The notes beneath the pieces were generated by a model. It was given only the letters and a program-made list of their open reading frames with translations, had not been told where the DNA came from and did no database searches. This document shows positions 42,628 through 50,765 of a DNA stretch of 64,000 nucleotides, one piece after another (position 1 is the first letter of the stretch; the number at the start of each line of letters is the position of its first letter). Location: positions 1 to 64,000 of the forward strand of contig NZ_LAXJ01000002.1 in the NCBI RefSeq assembly GCF_001441615.1. The letters run 5' to 3'. The stretch comes from Roseovarius atlanticus (lineage in GTDB: Bacteria > Pseudomonadota > Alphaproteobacteria > Rhodobacterales > Rhodobacteraceae). The translations under genes were made by a program, and so were the position numbers.

Positions 42628-43977
42628 TCAGCTGTCGCCCGGCAGGCCTGCGACGGGCAGGCCCGAGGGCACGGCGTCGGGCACGCCAAGGCGGCCCGCG
42701 CGCGACACCGGGTCGGTCAACGCATCCAGGAAATCGACCAGCGCGGTGATCTCCATATCCGTCAGCGGCGTGCGGGGCAGGGTGGCGGCGGCGTATATGT
42801 TCAGCATCTCGTCCTCATCCGACAGCGCCCCCTCCAGCCCGGCCTCGTCCGCACCCACATCCGGCAGATAGGCCGCGGACAGGCCGGGATACTGCGCCAG
42901 CCCCGCGCCAGGGTCGGCATGATGCCGGATCATCGCCGCAAGGTCGCGATAGGCGCCGTTGTGACCATAAGGCGCGGTCAGCGCCACGTTGCGCAAGGAC
43001 GGCGTGCGGAACTTGTAGGCATCGCCCGGATCGCCGGTGATCGCGCCAAGCCCGATATCGGAATTGCCGTTGGCCCCGTGCCCCTTGCCAGGGCCGATCT
43101 GGGGCAGGCCGATGGCGTGAAAGTCGTGATCGGTCTGGAAGGTGCCGGAATGGCAGCCGGCACAGCCCGCCTTGCCGTAAAACAGCGCCATGCCCCGGAT
43201 CTGTGCGTTGCTCAGCGCCTCGTCCTGCCCGGCGAGGAACGCATCGAACGGGCTGTCGGTGGCGCGGAATTCGTAGGTGACGAAATCGGCCAGCACGGCG
43301 GCGATATGGGTGATGTGCAAGGGCTCGTCCGGGCCGATCAGCCACTCGAAACGACGCCGATAGTCGGGAATGTCCCAGACCCGCTCGGCAATCTTCTGCC
43401 ACGCGCCGTCATAGCCCGCGATCCGGCCCTGCGCCACGGCGTCGGCGATGATGTTCTCGCCCGGGTGGCCGGCCATTTCATCCGCCCCCACAATCGTCAG
43501 CAGCGCCTGCGCAGCCAGGGGGCTGACAGGACGCTCGAGCAGGAATGCGTCGGGAACGGCAATGCCGAAACGCTCGGTCTCGCGGGTGGTTACGCGGCCA
43601 TCATGTGTCAGCGCAGTGAACTCGGCCGCGCCCAGATTGAAAAGCGGCGGCGCATTGCGGGCCAGACGCGCGGGCGGATTTTTACTGGCCCGCGTCCGCG
43701 CCGGGCCCAGCCCACGCCCGCCTTCGCCCAGGCTGAGCGACACGCCGTCGCCGCTGCCCAAGTCGGGATGGTGACAGGTGCCGCAGGCGATGTTGCGATT
43801 GCCCGACAGTATAGGATCGAAGAAGAGATCGCGGCCCAGCAGAACCGCCGTGGCTCCCGGTGTGGGAAACGCCGCGCGGTCTGCCGGGTCGGGAAGGTCC
43901 GAGGCCTCCGAAACAGTGGCCAGAGAGAGGCTGGCCAGGAGGGACCAGATGCCGAAGACCGCCACCCGATATGTCAT
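42628..43977 (-). CDS. Dihaem cytochrome c peroxidase / MauG family protein, exported
   Basis: A 449-residue periplasmic dihaem protein. A signal peptide (to ATVSEAS) precedes two haem-c motifs, CGTCH at residues 65-69 and CAGCH at 272-276. Between and after them are the family blocks LFFDPILSGN, PPLFNLGAAEFTALTHDG, and RTPSLRNVALTAPYGHNG. It may reduce peroxide or oxidise an unknown protein partner like MauG. No mau or electron donor gene is adjacent. The start at 43977 is fixed by the signal peptide. Confidence 0.9.
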   Translation of the reverse strand: MTYRVAVFGIWSLLASLSLATVSEASDLPDPADRAAFPTPGATAVLLGRDLFFDPILSGNRNIACGTCHHPDLGSGDGVSLSLGEGGRGLGPARTRASKNPPARLARNAPPLFNLGAAEFTALTHDGRVTTRETERFGIAVPDAFLLERPVSPLAAQALLTIVGADEMAGHPGENIIADAVAQGRIAGYDGAWQKIAERVWDIPDYRRRFEWLIGPDEPLHITHIAAVLADFVTYEFRATDSPFDAFLAGQDEALSNAQIRGMALFYGKAGCAGCHSGTFQTDHDFHAIGLPQIGPGKGHGANGNSDIGLGAITGDPGDAYKFRTPSLRNVALTAPYGHNGAYRDLAAMIRHHADPGAGLAQYPGLSAAYLPDVGADEAGLEGALSDEDEMLNIYAAATLPRTPLTDMEITALVDFLDALTDPVSRAGRLGVPDAVPSGLPVAGLPGDS

Positions 43978-44290
43978 AGCGCCGTGATCATAGCGTCGTG
44001 CAAACCCCACACGATGCCCCCGCCATTGGGTGTAGCGGATGGATTGTGGCGACAAAACGGCAAATGTGGAAATAGTGTGGCGCGGCTTTGGAAACACTCC
44101 CGGACGTCTTCACGCCCGTGCGCGAAGCCAGTTTCTATGGTGAATCGTGAGGCCGGCGCGACGAATATTGATGAGATGCTGAAAAACGGATCGTATGATC
44201 CAACTTTGTGCCGCACCAGCCTCGGGCATATGATGACGAAAATGGGGCAGCTATAAACCGGCTTTTCCGGAACACACCTGCCGCGATTCG

Positions 44291-44306
44291 TTAACAATAG
44301 GTTAAC
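44291..44306 (+). promoter_or_regulatory. Exact CtrA box
   Basis: TTAA-CAATAGG-TTAAC matches the CtrA consensus TTAA-N7-TTAAC at every fixed base, the only exact match I found in the window. No protein gene starts nearby on the plus strand. The dihaem gene starts 314 bp away on the minus strand. Confidence 0.65.
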
Positions 44307-44337
44307 TGTTTCCCTGCACACGAAAATTTAGGGTCAC

Positions 44338-44397
44338 GAGCGCGGGATAGAATGCATCCAGCCCGCGCTCGAACGCCGCGCGACACGCTTTGCGTGT
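44338..44397 (+). ncRNA. Candidate CtrA-driven small RNA (two hairpins)
   Basis: A 9-bp perfect stem (GAGCGCGGG 44338-44346, CCCGCGCTC 44362-44370) is followed by a 6-bp stem (ACACGC 44383-44388, GCGTGT 44392-44397) and a T-rich stretch. If the second half of the CtrA box served as the -35 region, transcription would begin close to 44337, the base of the first hairpin. No good -10 box is seen (AATTTA at 44325-44330 is weak). The stems could instead terminate the convergent enoyl-CoA hydratase gene. Confidence 0.25.
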
Positions 44398-44403
44398 GTT
44401 GCG

Positions 44404-45192
44404 TTAGTCTTGTTTCCACTCTGGCGTGCGCTTTTCGATGAAGGCGCTGATGCCTTCCTCGGTGTCGCGCCACATCATGTTCTCGACCATGACCTCGCCG
44501 GTAAAGGCATAGGCGTCGTCCAGCCCCATCTCCAGCTGCTTGTAGAAGGCCTGCTTGCCGATCTTCACCGCCGCGCCCAGCTTGGCCGCGATGGTATGGG
44601 CCAGATCGTCGCCCGCCGCGTGCAGCCCGTCATGGGGTACGGCGCGGTTGATCAGGCCCAGCTCGATCGCGCGGTCGGTCTCGATGAACTCGCCTGTTGT
44701 CAGCATCTCGAAGGCCTGCTTGCGCGGGATGTTGCGGCTGAGCGCGACCATGGGCGTGGAACAGAAAAGCCCGATATTCACCCCGTTCACGCCGAACCTT
44801 GTGCCCGTGGCGGCCACCGCCAAATCGCAGGTCGCCACCAGCTGGCAACCCGCGGCGGTGGCGATGCCGTGGGGCAGGGCGATCACCGGCTGGGGTAGGT
44901 CGCGGATCGTGCGCATCAGCTTGCTGCACCGCGAGAAGAGATCGGCGAAATAGGCCTTGCCGCCATCCTCGGCCTGTCGCCCTTGGGTCATTTCCTTCAG
45001 GTCGTGGCCCGCGCAGAACGCCTTGCCTTCCCCGGCCAGGGTCACGACGCGAGTCGAATTGTCTTCCGCGATCTCGTCCAGCGTGGTCTGCAGCGCGTCC
45101 AGCATCCCGTCGCTCAGCGCGTTCAGTTTTTCGGGCTGGTTCATCGTCAGACGGGCGATGGCGCCGTCATCTTGGCGTTCCAGGATTGTCAT
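44404..45192 (-). CDS. Enoyl-CoA hydratase/isomerase family protein
   Basis: A 262-residue crotonase-fold protein. The oxyanion-hole blocks are GKAFCAGHDLKEM and PHGIATAAGCQLVATCDLAV. The catalytic glutamate position usual for hydratases is replaced in the VNIGLFCSTPMVALSRN block, as in ECHDC3-like members, so the true reaction is uncertain. AGGAGG precedes the ATG at 45192. Divergent from a thioesterase gene, with 56 bp between the starts. Confidence 0.88.
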   Translation of the reverse strand: MTILERQDDGAIARLTMNQPEKLNALSDGMLDALQTTLDEIAEDNSTRVVTLAGEGKAFCAGHDLKEMTQGRQAEDGGKAYFADLFSRCSKLMRTIRDLPQPVIALPHGIATAAGCQLVATCDLAVAATGTRFGVNGVNIGLFCSTPMVALSRNIPRKQAFEMLTTGEFIETDRAIELGLINRAVPHDGLHAAGDDLAHTIAAKLGAAVKIGKQAFYKQLEMGLDDAYAFTGEVMVENMMWRDTEEGISAFIEKRTPEWKQD

Positions 45193-45248
45193 CTTGATCC
45201 TCCTCGGGGCTTGTGCCTTCTTACGCCGGCACGCGCACGGAGGAAAGC

Positions 45249-45671
45249 ATGGCCCTGAAACTGAATGCAACCGATCTGATGGCCTATATCGACGAGGTCT
45301 TTCCGCAGGTGAAGGGCGATTTCACCATCGACAGCCTGGAGGAAATGGCGCTGCGCGTGCGCCTGAACGTCGACGACCGCCACCTGCGCCCCGGCGGGAC
45401 GGTGTCCGGCCCGTCGATCTTTGCGCTGGCGGACGTGGCCGTCTACATGGCGGTGCTCAGCATGACGGGGCGCGAGGCGCTGGCAGTCACTACCAGTTGT
45501 TCCATCGACTTCATGCGCAAGCCCGCCGCCAATACCGACCTGATCGCCGATTGCCGCCTGCTGAAGCTGGGCCGCGTTCTGGCCGTGGGCGACGTGCTGA
45601 TCTACTCGGACGGGATGGACACCCCCGTGGCGCGGGCCAGCCTGACCTACTCGATACCGCCCAAGCCATGA
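45249..45671 (+). CDS. PaaI/hot-dog family thioesterase
   Basis: A 140-residue hot-dog protein that probably hydrolyses acyl-CoA thioesters. Family blocks are HLRPGGTVSGPSIFALADVA with the conserved acidic residue, TTSCSIDFMRKPAANTDL and VGDVLIYSDG. GGAGG stands before the ATG. It is divergent from the enoyl-CoA hydratase gene, and both may serve acyl-CoA metabolism. Confidence 0.88.
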   Translation: MALKLNATDLMAYIDEVFPQVKGDFTIDSLEEMALRVRLNVDDRHLRPGGTVSGPSIFALADVAVYMAVLSMTGREALAVTTSCSIDFMRKPAANTDLIADCRLLKLGRVLAVGDVLIYSDGMDTPVARASLTYSIPPKP

Positions 45672-45698
45672 AAAAAGGGCCGGGATTGTACCCGGCCC
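45671..45698 (-). terminator. Terminator for the DUF1127 gene (minus strand)
   Basis: An 8-bp stem (GGGCCGGG 45677-45684, CCCGGCCC 45691-45698) borders six A residues at 45671-45676. Read on the minus strand it is a hairpin followed by TTTTTT, just after the DUF1127 stop. It also lies directly after the thioesterase stop on the plus strand and may work both ways. Confidence 0.85.
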
Positions 45699-45726
45699 AG
45701 TTGGAAGAGATCCGTATCGGGGACGA

Positions 45727-45960
45727 TTACGGCCTCCAAAAGGGTTTGCGCATCTCGATGTCGGCCTCTCGCGGGCTGAGGCCGATATCGCGCAGCATGT
45801 GATCGTCAAGCCGCGACAGGTGCACCCGCGTCTTTCGGCGTTGCGTCCACAGGACATAGGCCCAGGCCAGTCGTACCGCGATCAGCGACAGGGCGGGCAG
45901 GGTGGTGCGGGCCGAAAGCCCTTCAAGTGCCGTGCGGTCGGTGCGGGTGAAACTGGTCAT
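45727..45960 (-). CDS. DUF1127 (YjiS-like) small protein
   Basis: A 77-residue protein with a hydrophobic middle part (LPALSLIAVRLAWAYVLW) and the C-terminal DUF1127 motif RRKTRVHLSRLDDHMLRDIGLSPREADIE. Small DUF1127 proteins in alphaproteobacteria have been tied to phosphate, RNA turnover and stress; the role of this one is unknown. AGGAAAGGA stands before the ATG at 45960. Divergent from the MocR gene over a 100-bp region with inverted TTGTG repeats. Confidence 0.88.
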   Translation of the reverse strand: MTSFTRTDRTALEGLSARTTLPALSLIAVRLAWAYVLWTQRRKTRVHLSRLDDHMLRDIGLSPREADIEMRKPFWRP

Positions 45961-45980
45961 GGCGTGTCCTTTCCTGATTA

Positions 45981-46016
45981 ATTGTATTGACACAATGTTG
46001 TGCGATTGCCACAATT
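45981..46016 (+). promoter_or_regulatory. Possible operator between DUF1127 and MocR genes
   Basis: The region has CACAATGTTGTG (45991-46002), an inverted repeat of CACAA/TTGTG, flanked by ATTGT (45981) and CACAAT (46010). TTGACA at 45987-45992 could be a -35 element for the plus strand. MocR regulators often bind repeated sites between themselves and a divergent gene, so this is a likely operator. Confidence 0.4.
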
Positions 46017-46060
46017 AAGGGATACATTGCGAGATTGTTGGAATCCACGGAAATATTGTC

Positions 46061-47470
46061 ATGGGTACAAATTGGCAGCCGCAGCTGTCCGACACCGGCA
46101 CGCCCAAGTACAAGGCGCTGATGCACGCGATCCGCAGCGGCATCGACAACCAAAGCCTTGCACCGGGCGACAAGCTGCCGCCTGTCCGCGATCTTGCCTG
46201 GCGGCTGGGGATCACGCCGGGCACCGTTGCGCGGGCCTATTCCGGGCTGACCGACGACGGCACGCTGGTGGCCGAAGTCGGGCGCGGCACCTTCGTGGCC
46301 GAGCCCAAAGCGATCCCCCCGGATTACTTTCCGATCGAGGCCGACAGTGTCGAACACAACGCCGGCGGTGACGGCTATGCCGTCAACATGATCTCGCCGC
46401 ACCTGCCCAGCGTCGGGCAGGCCCGGTTGATCCGCCAACTTCTGGCGCAGATTGCCGAGGATCCGCCGTCGGGCATCATGCATTACCCCAGCCGCCAGAA
46501 CATGCAGCCCGCCCGTGCCGCGGCGGCGCGGTTCCTGTCCCAGGCGCCACTGGGGCGGTTCACGGAAGAGGACGTGGTGCTGGCCCATGGCGGGCAGAAC
46601 GCCATCATCCTGATCATGCAGACCGTCCTTTGCGGGCGCCGCCCCACCGTGCTGGTCGAGGAACTGTGCTATCCGGGGTTCCGGCGGGCCGCCGACCTGA
46701 TGCGGGCCGAGGTGATCCCGGTGGCGATGGACGCCCACGGATTGCGCCCCGACGCGCTGGAGGCGGCGGCGCAAAGGCACCAGGCACAGATGCTGTTCAC
46801 CTCCGCCGAGGTGCATAACCCCACGTGCCTCTTTACCCCCGCCGAACGCCGCGCCGAGATCGTCGAGGTCGCCCGCCGTTGCGACCTGCAGATTCTCGAG
46901 GACGATTGTTACCGCATCGGCCCGTCGCAGGCCCCGGCCTACCGGATGCTGGCCCCCGAACGCGGCTGGTACGTGGCCTCGCTGTCGAAATCGGTGACGC
47001 CCGCCTTGCGCGTGGGCTTTGCGCTGGCGCCCGAGGAACAGTCCATGGCGCTGCGCCGCGCGGCGGAATCCTCGTTCTTCGGCCTTGCCACGCCGATCTC
47101 GGACCTCGTGGCGGCGCTGTTGTCGCATCCCGGTCTGGACGAACTGATGGACAAGGTGCGCCGGCAGTCCGGCGACTATATCCAGGCCGCGCTGAACGTG
47201 CTGGGCGGGCATGACGTGAAATGGCGCCAGGACGTGCCGTTCCTGTGGCTGACCCTGCCGCCGGGCTGGCGCACCTCCGCCTTTTGCCAGGCGGCGGCAA
47301 AGCAGGGCGTGCAGGTCCGCTCGGCCGAGGATTTCGCCAGCCGCGACGCCGCCTCGCCCCACGCGGTGCGCCTGGCGGTGAACGCGGGCGTCAGCCTGGC
47401 CAGCTTCGAGGCGGCGATGCAGCGCCTGCGCCGCCTGCTGGACAACCCGCCCGAGGGTATAGGGGTTTAG
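46061..47470 (+). CDS. MocR-family (GntR/aminotransferase) transcriptional regulator
   Basis: A 469-residue fusion of a winged helix-turn-helix (residues about 15-80: KLPPVRDLAWRLGITPGTVA) and a fold-type I aminotransferase domain. The PLP-binding lysine is expected in VASLSKSVTPALRVGF. Other aminotransferase blocks are HGGQNAIILIMQTVL and LEDDCYR. Such proteins sense PLP or an amino compound. The target may be the divergent DUF1127 gene or an unlinked operon. Confidence 0.92.
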   Translation: MGTNWQPQLSDTGTPKYKALMHAIRSGIDNQSLAPGDKLPPVRDLAWRLGITPGTVARAYSGLTDDGTLVAEVGRGTFVAEPKAIPPDYFPIEADSVEHNAGGDGYAVNMISPHLPSVGQARLIRQLLAQIAEDPPSGIMHYPSRQNMQPARAAAARFLSQAPLGRFTEEDVVLAHGGQNAIILIMQTVLCGRRPTVLVEELCYPGFRRAADLMRAEVIPVAMDAHGLRPDALEAAAQRHQAQMLFTSAEVHNPTCLFTPAERRAEIVEVARRCDLQILEDDCYRIGPSQAPAYRMLAPERGWYVASLSKSVTPALRVGFALAPEEQSMALRRAAESSFFGLATPISDLVAALLSHPGLDELMDKVRRQSGDYIQAALNVLGGHDVKWRQDVPFLWLTLPPGWRTSAFCQAAAKQGVQVRSAEDFASRDAASPHAVRLAVNAGVSLASFEAAMQRLRRLLDNPPEGIGV

Positions 47471-47478
47471 GCGCGCGG

Positions 47479-48537
47479 CTAGAGCAGCCCGCCCGCGCCC
47501 CAGGCCAGCCCGAACGCGATCACCACCGCGCTCAGCGCCGCGGCATAGGCCATGACCTTCAGCCGCGACAGGGGCCGCTCGCCAAAGGTGCGCCCGTCGA
47601 TGCCCGAAACGACGATCTTTTTCGGCGTGCCGTCATAGGCGTAATGCAAAATCCAAACCGGCAGCAGGATGCGCCGGTAATGGATGCCCGTCGTGTCGGT
47701 GCGATAGGTGATGTCATGCACGCCGCGCTTGTCGATGTGTTTCTTGATCCGGTTGCGGATCAGCAGCCGCTTGTCGCTGGCGTTGGCCTCCAGCCCCTCG
47801 GCCACGGTCTGGTGATGCCGCTCGGCGGCGAACCCCGCCAGATAGGCCGCGCGGTAGGGGCGCAGGCGCAGAGGGTAGAAATCGTGCAGGATACCGTCGC
47901 GGATCAGCGGCGTGACATGGGGCGACGCCGGCACCAGCAGGTCGTCGAAATGGATCTTCATCGACCCGCTGGTCGACCGGGTGCGCCGGTGCTTGCCCGA
48001 ACCGGTCACGTACTTGGCCCAGTACTCCAGCGCCTCCTTGCTGTCGAAGGTCCAGAACGGCGCGTAAAGCCCGCTGAAATGTCCGTCCTCCACCTGTGCC
48101 CACAAGTCCGACGGCGCCGCGATCCGGGCGCGCACCCAGTCCTGCGCTCTGGCCTTCGCCGTCTCAAGCGTCACCCGGAAGGGGATCAGCGCCATCGTGT
48201 CGAACCCCTTGTCGGGGTCGGCCAGAACCACCGGACCGTCGCAATAGGGGCAGCGCTCGGACAGGGCAGGGCCGGTGAAGATCACCCGCCCGCCGCAGGC
48301 CTCACAGCCATGTTCCATCAGGTCGGGGCGGCTTTGCGGCTCCTCGGCGGGCAGATCGGGGTCATAGCCGTACTCGGTGCGCGCCAGGTGATCGTCCGGC
48401 GTCTCCAGCCGCTGCACCGCGCCGCAACTGTCGCAGGCCAGCCCCTCGGCCTCGGGGCTGTAGCGGCATTGCCCGGCGCAATTGGGACATCGCAGCGCGG
48501 CCTGCACCGCCTGTGCGCCGGGCACCGGGCCCGCCAT
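47479..48537 (-). CDS. Zinc-ribbon membrane-anchored protein, unknown
   Basis: A 352-residue protein. The N-terminus has two zinc ribbons: cysteines 17/20 with 35/38 (CPNC, CDSC) and 78/81 with 96/99 (CEAC, CPYC). A long middle region is rich in aromatic residues (SGLYAPFWTFDSKEALEYWA), and one transmembrane helix lies at the end (VMAYAAALSAVVIAFGLAWG). It looks like a TFIIB-type zinc-ribbon protein of unknown role. Its ATG overlaps the stop of the small membrane protein gene by one base, so they form a coupled pair. Confidence 0.75.
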   Translation of the reverse strand: MAGPVPGAQAVQAALRCPNCAGQCRYSPEAEGLACDSCGAVQRLETPDDHLARTEYGYDPDLPAEEPQSRPDLMEHGCEACGGRVIFTGPALSERCPYCDGPVVLADPDKGFDTMALIPFRVTLETAKARAQDWVRARIAAPSDLWAQVEDGHFSGLYAPFWTFDSKEALEYWAKYVTGSGKHRRTRSTSGSMKIHFDDLLVPASPHVTPLIRDGILHDFYPLRLRPYRAAYLAGFAAERHHQTVAEGLEANASDKRLLIRNRIKKHIDKRGVHDITYRTDTTGIHYRRILLPVWILHYAYDGTPKKIVVSGIDGRTFGERPLSRLKVMAYAAALSAVVIAFGLAWGAGGLL

Positions 48538-48860
48538 CAGTCGCTGTCCCCCAGCGCCGCCGCAATCTCCAGCAGGATCCGCAGCCTAAGCCACGCGCGG
48601 TCCATCGCGCCGGCCAGGTCGTCGCTGACCCACCAGTCGCCGATCACCGTGGCCACGAACCACACCGCCATGGCCCAGAACGCCACCAGCGACCAGCCGG
48701 AAATCGACCGGATGAACCCCGCCGAGCCGTGCTTCAGCTCGTGCCTGGCTTCATAGACCTTGATGATCTTGGCCACCTGCGCCATGCCAAGCACCGTGGA
48801 CAGCGCCAGAAGCACCAGGGTCGCAAGCGGCGGGCCGGGGGTGTGAATCAGGCTTTCCAT
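48537..48860 (-). CDS. Small membrane protein (107 residues), partner of the zinc-ribbon gene
   Basis: The product has helices at PPLATLVLLALSTVLGMAQV and GWSLVAFWAMAVWFVATVIG, separated by a charged loop (KIIKVYEARHELKHGSAG). An acidic tail ends AALGDSD. It is the first gene of a two-gene unit with the zinc-ribbon protein. No family recognised. It is divergent from rplM. Confidence 0.7.
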   Translation of the reverse strand: MESLIHTPGPPLATLVLLALSTVLGMAQVAKIIKVYEARHELKHGSAGFIRSISGWSLVAFWAMAVWFVATVIGDWWVSDDLAGAMDRAWLRLRILLEIAAALGDSD

Positions 48861-48926
48861 ATGGGGTAAAATAATACCTAAATCGCAAGTGCTTGTTTTA
48901 GCTTAAAAATAACGCGCACTTCCCGC

Positions 48927-48954
48927 TTGAACTGTGCACCGGAGCCTATATAAC
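48927..48954 (+). promoter_or_regulatory. Promoter of rplM-rpsI
   Basis: TTGAAC (48927-48932) and TATAAC (48949-48954) are separated by 16 bp and lie about 45 bp before the rplM ATG. They match the sigma-70 consensus well in a generally AT-rich gap. Confidence 0.5.
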
Positions 48955-48998
48955 CCCGCAATCCGAATTATGACCCTCTGACCCTTGGGGACAAGACC

Positions 48999-49457
48999 AT
49001 GAAAACCTTTTCTGCAACACCGGCAGATATCGACAAGAAGTGGATCGTGATCGATGCCGACGGCATCGTTCTGGGCCGCCTTGCCTCGATCGTCGCCACG
49101 CGCCTGCGTGGCAAGCACAAGCCCAGCTTCACACCGAGCCAGGACATGGGTGACAACGTCATCGTCATCAATGCCGACAAGGTGCAGCTGACCGGCAAGA
49201 AGCGCGAGAAACCCAACTACTGGCACACCGGCCACCCGGGCGGGATCAAGTCGCGCACCACCGCCGAGATCCTGGAAGGCGCGCACCCCGAGCGCGTCGT
49301 CATGCAGGCCGTCAAGCGGATGCTGCCGTCGAACCGCCTTGCGCGCCGCCAGATGACCAATCTGCGCGTCTACGCCGGCACCGAGCATCCGCACGAGGCG
49401 CAAAGCCCCGAAGTGCTGGATGTGAAATCCATGAACAAGAAAAACACGCGGGTGTAA
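48999..49457 (+). CDS. rplM: 50S ribosomal protein L13
   Basis: A 152-residue L13, slightly longer than the E. coli protein. It has [59 protein letters not shown] and [20 protein letters not shown]. It is followed five bases later by rpsI, the conserved pair in bacteria. Confidence 0.98.
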   Translation: MKTFSATPADIDKKWIVIDADGIVLGRLASIVATRLRGKHKPSFTPSQDMGDNVIVINADKVQLTGKKREKPNYWHTGHPGGIKSRTTAEILEGAHPERVVMQAVKRMLPSNRLARRQMTNLRVYAGTEHPHEAQSPEVLDVKSMNKKNTRV

Positions 49458-49462
49458 GACAG

Positions 49463-49960
49463 ATGGCTGACGAAATCAAAACACTCGACGGTCTGGAAGC
49501 AGCCGTCACCGACGATATCGGCGGTGTCCAGGGCACGCCCGAGGAAGCACCCCGCGAGCCCGTCCGCGACGACCTGGGCCGCTCCTACGCCACCGGCAAG
49601 CGCAAGGATGCGGTCGCCCGCGTCTGGATCAAGCCCGGCTCGGGCAAGGTCTCGGTCAACGGCAAGGAAATGAACAAGTACTTCGCCCGTCCGGTGCTGC
49701 AGATGATCCTGCGCCAGCCGTTCACGGTGGCCGGTGTCGAAGACCAGTTCGACGTGCAAGCCACCGTCAAGGGCGGCGGTCTGTCGGGCCAGGCCGGGGC
49801 TGTCAAGCACGGCATCTCGAAGGCGCTGCAACTGTACGATCCCAGCTTGCGCGGTGCGCTGAAAGCGGCAGGCTTCCTGACCCGTGACAGCCGCGTCGTG
49901 GAACGCAAGAAATACGGCCGCGCCAAGGCCCGCAAGAGCTTCCAGTTCTCCAAGCGTTAA
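49463..49960 (+). CDS. rpsI: 30S ribosomal protein S9
   Basis: A 165-residue S9. The core from about residue 40 ([20 protein letters not shown]) to the C-terminal [17 protein letters not shown] is standard, and the final arginine reaches the P-site tRNA. An N-terminal extension of about 35 acidic residues ([15 protein letters not shown] and on) is typical of alphaproteobacteria. A strong terminator follows. Confidence 0.98.
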   Translation: MADEIKTLDGLEAAVTDDIGGVQGTPEEAPREPVRDDLGRSYATGKRKDAVARVWIKPGSGKVSVNGKEMNKYFARPVLQMILRQPFTVAGVEDQFDVQATVKGGGLSGQAGAVKHGISKALQLYDPSLRGALKAAGFLTRDSRVVERKKYGRAKARKSFQFSKR

Positions 49961-49981
49961 GCCTTGGGTTCGGAATTTCGG

Positions 49982-50011
49982 AAAGGGCCGTCCGGTTGGG
50001 CGGCCCTTTTT
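49982..50011 (+). terminator. Rho-independent terminator after rpsI
   Basis: AAAGGGCCG (49982-49990) pairs with CGGCCCTTT (50001-50009) and the inner TCC with GGG around a GGTT loop, then T residues follow. It ends the rplM-rpsI operon. Confidence 0.9.
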
Positions 50012-50062
50012 GATGCGAGCCACATCCTTTCAGAATGAGCGCCTGCGGCGCGCCGGATTTGT

Positions 50063-50138
50063 ATTGTTTGGGGGCCAGCCCCCTACGTCGAAACCAGAGG
50101 TTTCGACGCTCCCCCGGGATATTTTCAGCCAGAAGAAG
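50063..50138 (+). repeat. Composite intergenic element: two hairpins plus AT-rich motif, copy 2
   Basis: GGGGG/CCCCC (50070-50083, loop CCAG) is followed by a 10-bp stem CGTCGAAACC (50086-50095) with GGTTTCGACG (50099-50108) and loop AGA. Then come CTCCCCCGGGATATTTTCAG (50109-50128) and CCAGAAGAAG. The last part resembles the block after hisI at 39613. It lies between the rpsI terminator and the stop of the minus-strand TetR gene. Confidence 0.55.
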
Positions 50139-50150
50139 AGGGGGCAGGGC

Positions 50151-50765
50151 CTATTGGTCCGGCGGCAAGAGGCCCAGGCCCCGAAGATAGATGCCTATTC
50201 CTGACTCCAGCAGGTCTTCGGGCGGGAAGGGGCTTTGGGTGCCCGGCGAGTTGCGGGCGAAAAGCTCCACCACGCCGTGGCTGAGCGCCCAGACATGGGC
50301 CGAGACCATCGCGGTGGGTGGGCGCTTGTCGGGCGGGATATGGGCCGAGAGGCCCTCGGCCGCGCGTTCCAGCACGGCGCGGGCGCGGCCCGACACGGCG
50401 GCCAGATCGGCAGTGCGATTGACCGAGATGCCGCTTTCGAACATCGCGATGTAATGGCCGGGATATTTCCGCGCGAAGGCCAGATAGGCGCGGCCCGTGG
50501 CCGAAAACGCGCTTAGCGCGGTCTCGCCGGTGCCGTAGGCGTACTCGATCACGTCTGCGAAAATCTCGTAGCCCTGGCGCGCCGCCTCGGCAATGAGATC
50601 CTCGCGCCCGCCGAAATGGCGATAGACCGCCGCCGGGGTCACGCCCGCCTGCTTGGCGGCCTCCGAGAGGGTAAAGCCGGTGGGCCCCTTTTCCTCGATC
50701 AGCGTCAGCGCGGCATCGACCAGCGCCTGGCGCAGGTTGCCGTGGTGATAGCCGCGTTTAGGCAT
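50151..50765 (-). CDS. TetR family transcriptional regulator
   Basis: A 204-residue repressor-type regulator. The helix-turn-helix lies near residues 12-58 ([40 protein letters not shown]). The rest is an all-helical ligand domain with the TetR_C-like segment [14 protein letters not shown]. The start at 50765 is inside the last codons of ppk2 (8-bp overlap), so it is co-expressed with the polyphosphate kinase. Confidence 0.92.
   Translation of the reverse strand: MPKRGYHHGNLRQALVDAALTLIEEKGPTGFTLSEAAKQAGVTPAAVYRHFGGREDLIAEAARQGYEIFADVIEYAYGTGETALSAFSATGRAYLAFARKYPGHYIAMFESGISVNRTADLAAVSGRARAVLERAAEGLSAHIPPDKRPPTAMVSAHVWALSHGVVELFARNSPGTQSPFPPEDLLESGIGIYLRGLGLLPPDQ

Larger units (their letters stand above)
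43978..44403. other. 426-bp gene-free gap with a CtrA box and hairpins
   Basis: Between the starts of the dihaem gene and the stop of the enoyl-CoA hydratase gene I find no convincing gene. A 39-codon plus-strand frame at 44139-44258 (MVNREAGATNIDEMLKNG) has no Shine-Dalgarno. The gap holds an exact CtrA box and two hairpins, described separately. Confidence 0.6.

Noticed and set aside
44139-44258. 39-codon plus-strand frame in the 44 kb gap
   Set aside because: No ribosome site and no recognisable pattern; the codon use is not typical.
43974-44321. 115-codon minus-strand frame upstream of the dihaem gene
   Set aside because: It runs through a region with hairpins and the CtrA box, has unlike codon use, and overlaps the signal-peptide start of the dihaem gene.
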